Shown here in pieces: positions 63,100 to 64,000 of a stretch of DNA of 64,000 bases (position 1 is the first letter of the stretch; the number at the start of each line of letters is the position of its first letter). The DNA is from Nematocida parisii ERTm1 (taxonomy: Eukaryota; Microsporidia). The notes under the pieces were generated by a model that searched no databases, was not told the DNA's origin, and worked only from the letters and a program-made list of their open reading frames with translations. The position numbers were made by a program, and so were the translations under genes. The stretch is taken from the NCBI RefSeq assembly GCF_000250985.1, contig NW_013524647.1:124001-188000 (forward strand), read 5' to 3'.

Positions 63100-64000
63100 T
63101 TCATGCGTATAAAAAATATTTTATTTGACGCATTATGTTAAATATTCTAATATAAAATGTGTAATCAGAGCTTTTTAAGATAGCTTTATTTTTAGCATAT
63201 AATTAAAAATTAAGAAATTTTAATTGAACAAAGTTTGTGCCTATAAAGCTCGAATTATAAATTCTTTTTTCTATAAAAATATTAGGAAGAAAGAAAAATA
63301 GAAAGAATGTAAAGAAATAAGAAAATATATTTGTATTCCTAAATATTACTTAAATACCATATGGTATGAATACTTCAAAATATTTTTCAGGACTAATGTG
63401 TTTATTAGCATAAAAACACCCTGAAATTTCAAAAATGCGTATTTGTCTTTCCAATTATAGGGGAAGTGTAAGATACTTTATGAGATTTACAGTAAAGTAA
63501 GATACTAATATAGTTTAGAATATATTGTAAAGTAATTGGTAATGGTATATTTATTGCGTGCGCATAATTGTACTTTATGTGAATTTCTGGGTATAGAAGG
63601 ATGTATAGTTATAAGATTCTTTTATAGCTAGTGGTTATTCGGGTTACTTTCTGCTTTTAAGGCCGATTCTTTATATTAGATAGACTAATTTGTAGGATAA
63701 ATCTGTAAGATTCTCATAACAAATTTGTTCTAAAAAGATCTTTTATGATTTTTAATTTTAGACAATGTGCAGAGTGTTTACTACAATTATTAAAATTTAA
63801 ATCCAAAGAGTACAATTTTGGGTTATTTAGCTTTTCTGTCCGATTTAGATAAGTTACAGCCATTTTAATGAGTACTCTTACTCTTGTTAAGCTGTCGCAG
63901 AGTCAGACTCATTGTATAAGCACTTTTCTTTGCAGTTTAAAGAACAAACCCGCATGGAAAATGGAATCGTATGGCCTTTATATGCAATTAGCTTAAATAT
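63100..64000. other. Trailing AT-rich spacer with motif copy
   Basis: About 900 bp. One TAACCCGAA copy at 63638-63646 (minus strand), a related TTTTGGGTTATTTAG near 63816-63830 and a perfect TACCATATGGTA palindrome at 63355-63366. No gene is seen, though one may begin beyond the window edge. Confidence 0.45.
63638..63646 (-). promoter_or_regulatory. TAACCCGAA motif copy 9
   Basis: Minus-strand context AAAGTAACCCGAATAACC, with TATAAAAG beginning about 13 bases downstream on that strand. Confidence 0.4.

Noticed and set aside
1-64000. CRISPR arrays, rRNA genes and bacterial-type operon signals
   Set aside because: No regularly spaced direct repeats, no rRNA-like conserved stretches and no Shine-Dalgarno pattern were seen; the content is eukaryotic.

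Overview
The window looks like a stretch of a compact, AT-rich, intron-free eukaryotic nuclear genome. I judge it to be a microsporidian, most likely of the Nematocida type. Reasons: every recognisable protein is eukaryotic and fungal-like (RPB1, ESA1, BMS1, RIX7, ORC2, PSF2, LCB1, PAT1, ribosomal proteins). Genes are single uninterrupted reading frames, many proteins are much shorter than their yeast or human relatives, and several divergent genes start only 16 to 39 bp apart. No mitochondrial, metabolic-pathway or photosynthetic genes appear. The species assignment is an inference from style, not a match I could run.

Layout. 0.2-7.1 kb: a CDK-like kinase, a tiny secreted peptide, ribosomal protein eS8, long-form tRNase Z and a Ctf4-like beta-propeller protein. 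7.1-10 kb: gene-poor except for the KEOPS kinase BUD32; holds possible structured RNAs. 10-16.5 kb: RPB1 (with a degenerate C-terminal domain) and the MYST acetyltransferase ESA1. 16.5-23 kb: a 741-bp MITE-like element with perfect 51-bp inverted ends, a large helical protein of unknown role, and a solitary transposase-type DNA-binding domain. 22.9-31.5 kb: eL36, serine palmitoyltransferase subunit LCB1, a protein with two copies of a fungal domain of unknown function, an AN1 zinc-finger protein, NHP2, a syntaxin and several membrane proteins. 31.9-42.8 kb: ribosome biogenesis and replication (BMS1, RIX7/NVL, RRP9, eL18, an RFC small subunit) mixed with small tail-anchored or membrane proteins. 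43.7-49.8 kb: a possible RNase MRP subunit, a membrane protein carrying PSAP and PPxY motifs, a secreted Hsp70 relative and PUS10. 51-64 kb: a gene apparently split by a frameshift, a CHY zinc-finger protein, a coiled-coil protein, PSF2, a G-patch protein, PAT1, ORC2, endonuclease IV and membrane or basic proteins.

Functionally the window is housekeeping: ribosome assembly (BMS1, RIX7, RRP9, NHP2, eS8, eL18, eL36), RNA processing (tRNase Z, PUS10, BUD32, possibly RMP1, PAT1), DNA replication and repair (ORC2, PSF2, RFC, Ctf4-like, APN1), transcription and chromatin (RPB1, ESA1), and membrane biology (LCB1, syntaxin). Lineage-specific material is small membrane or secreted proteins. Between genes lie AT-rich spacers of 0.3 to 1.3 kb. 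In them an 11-base motif, AATAACCCGAA or its reverse complement, keeps recurring (nine copies of its 9-base core), and a few GC-richer patches could be non-coding RNAs. I recognised no tRNA, rRNA or CRISPR array.
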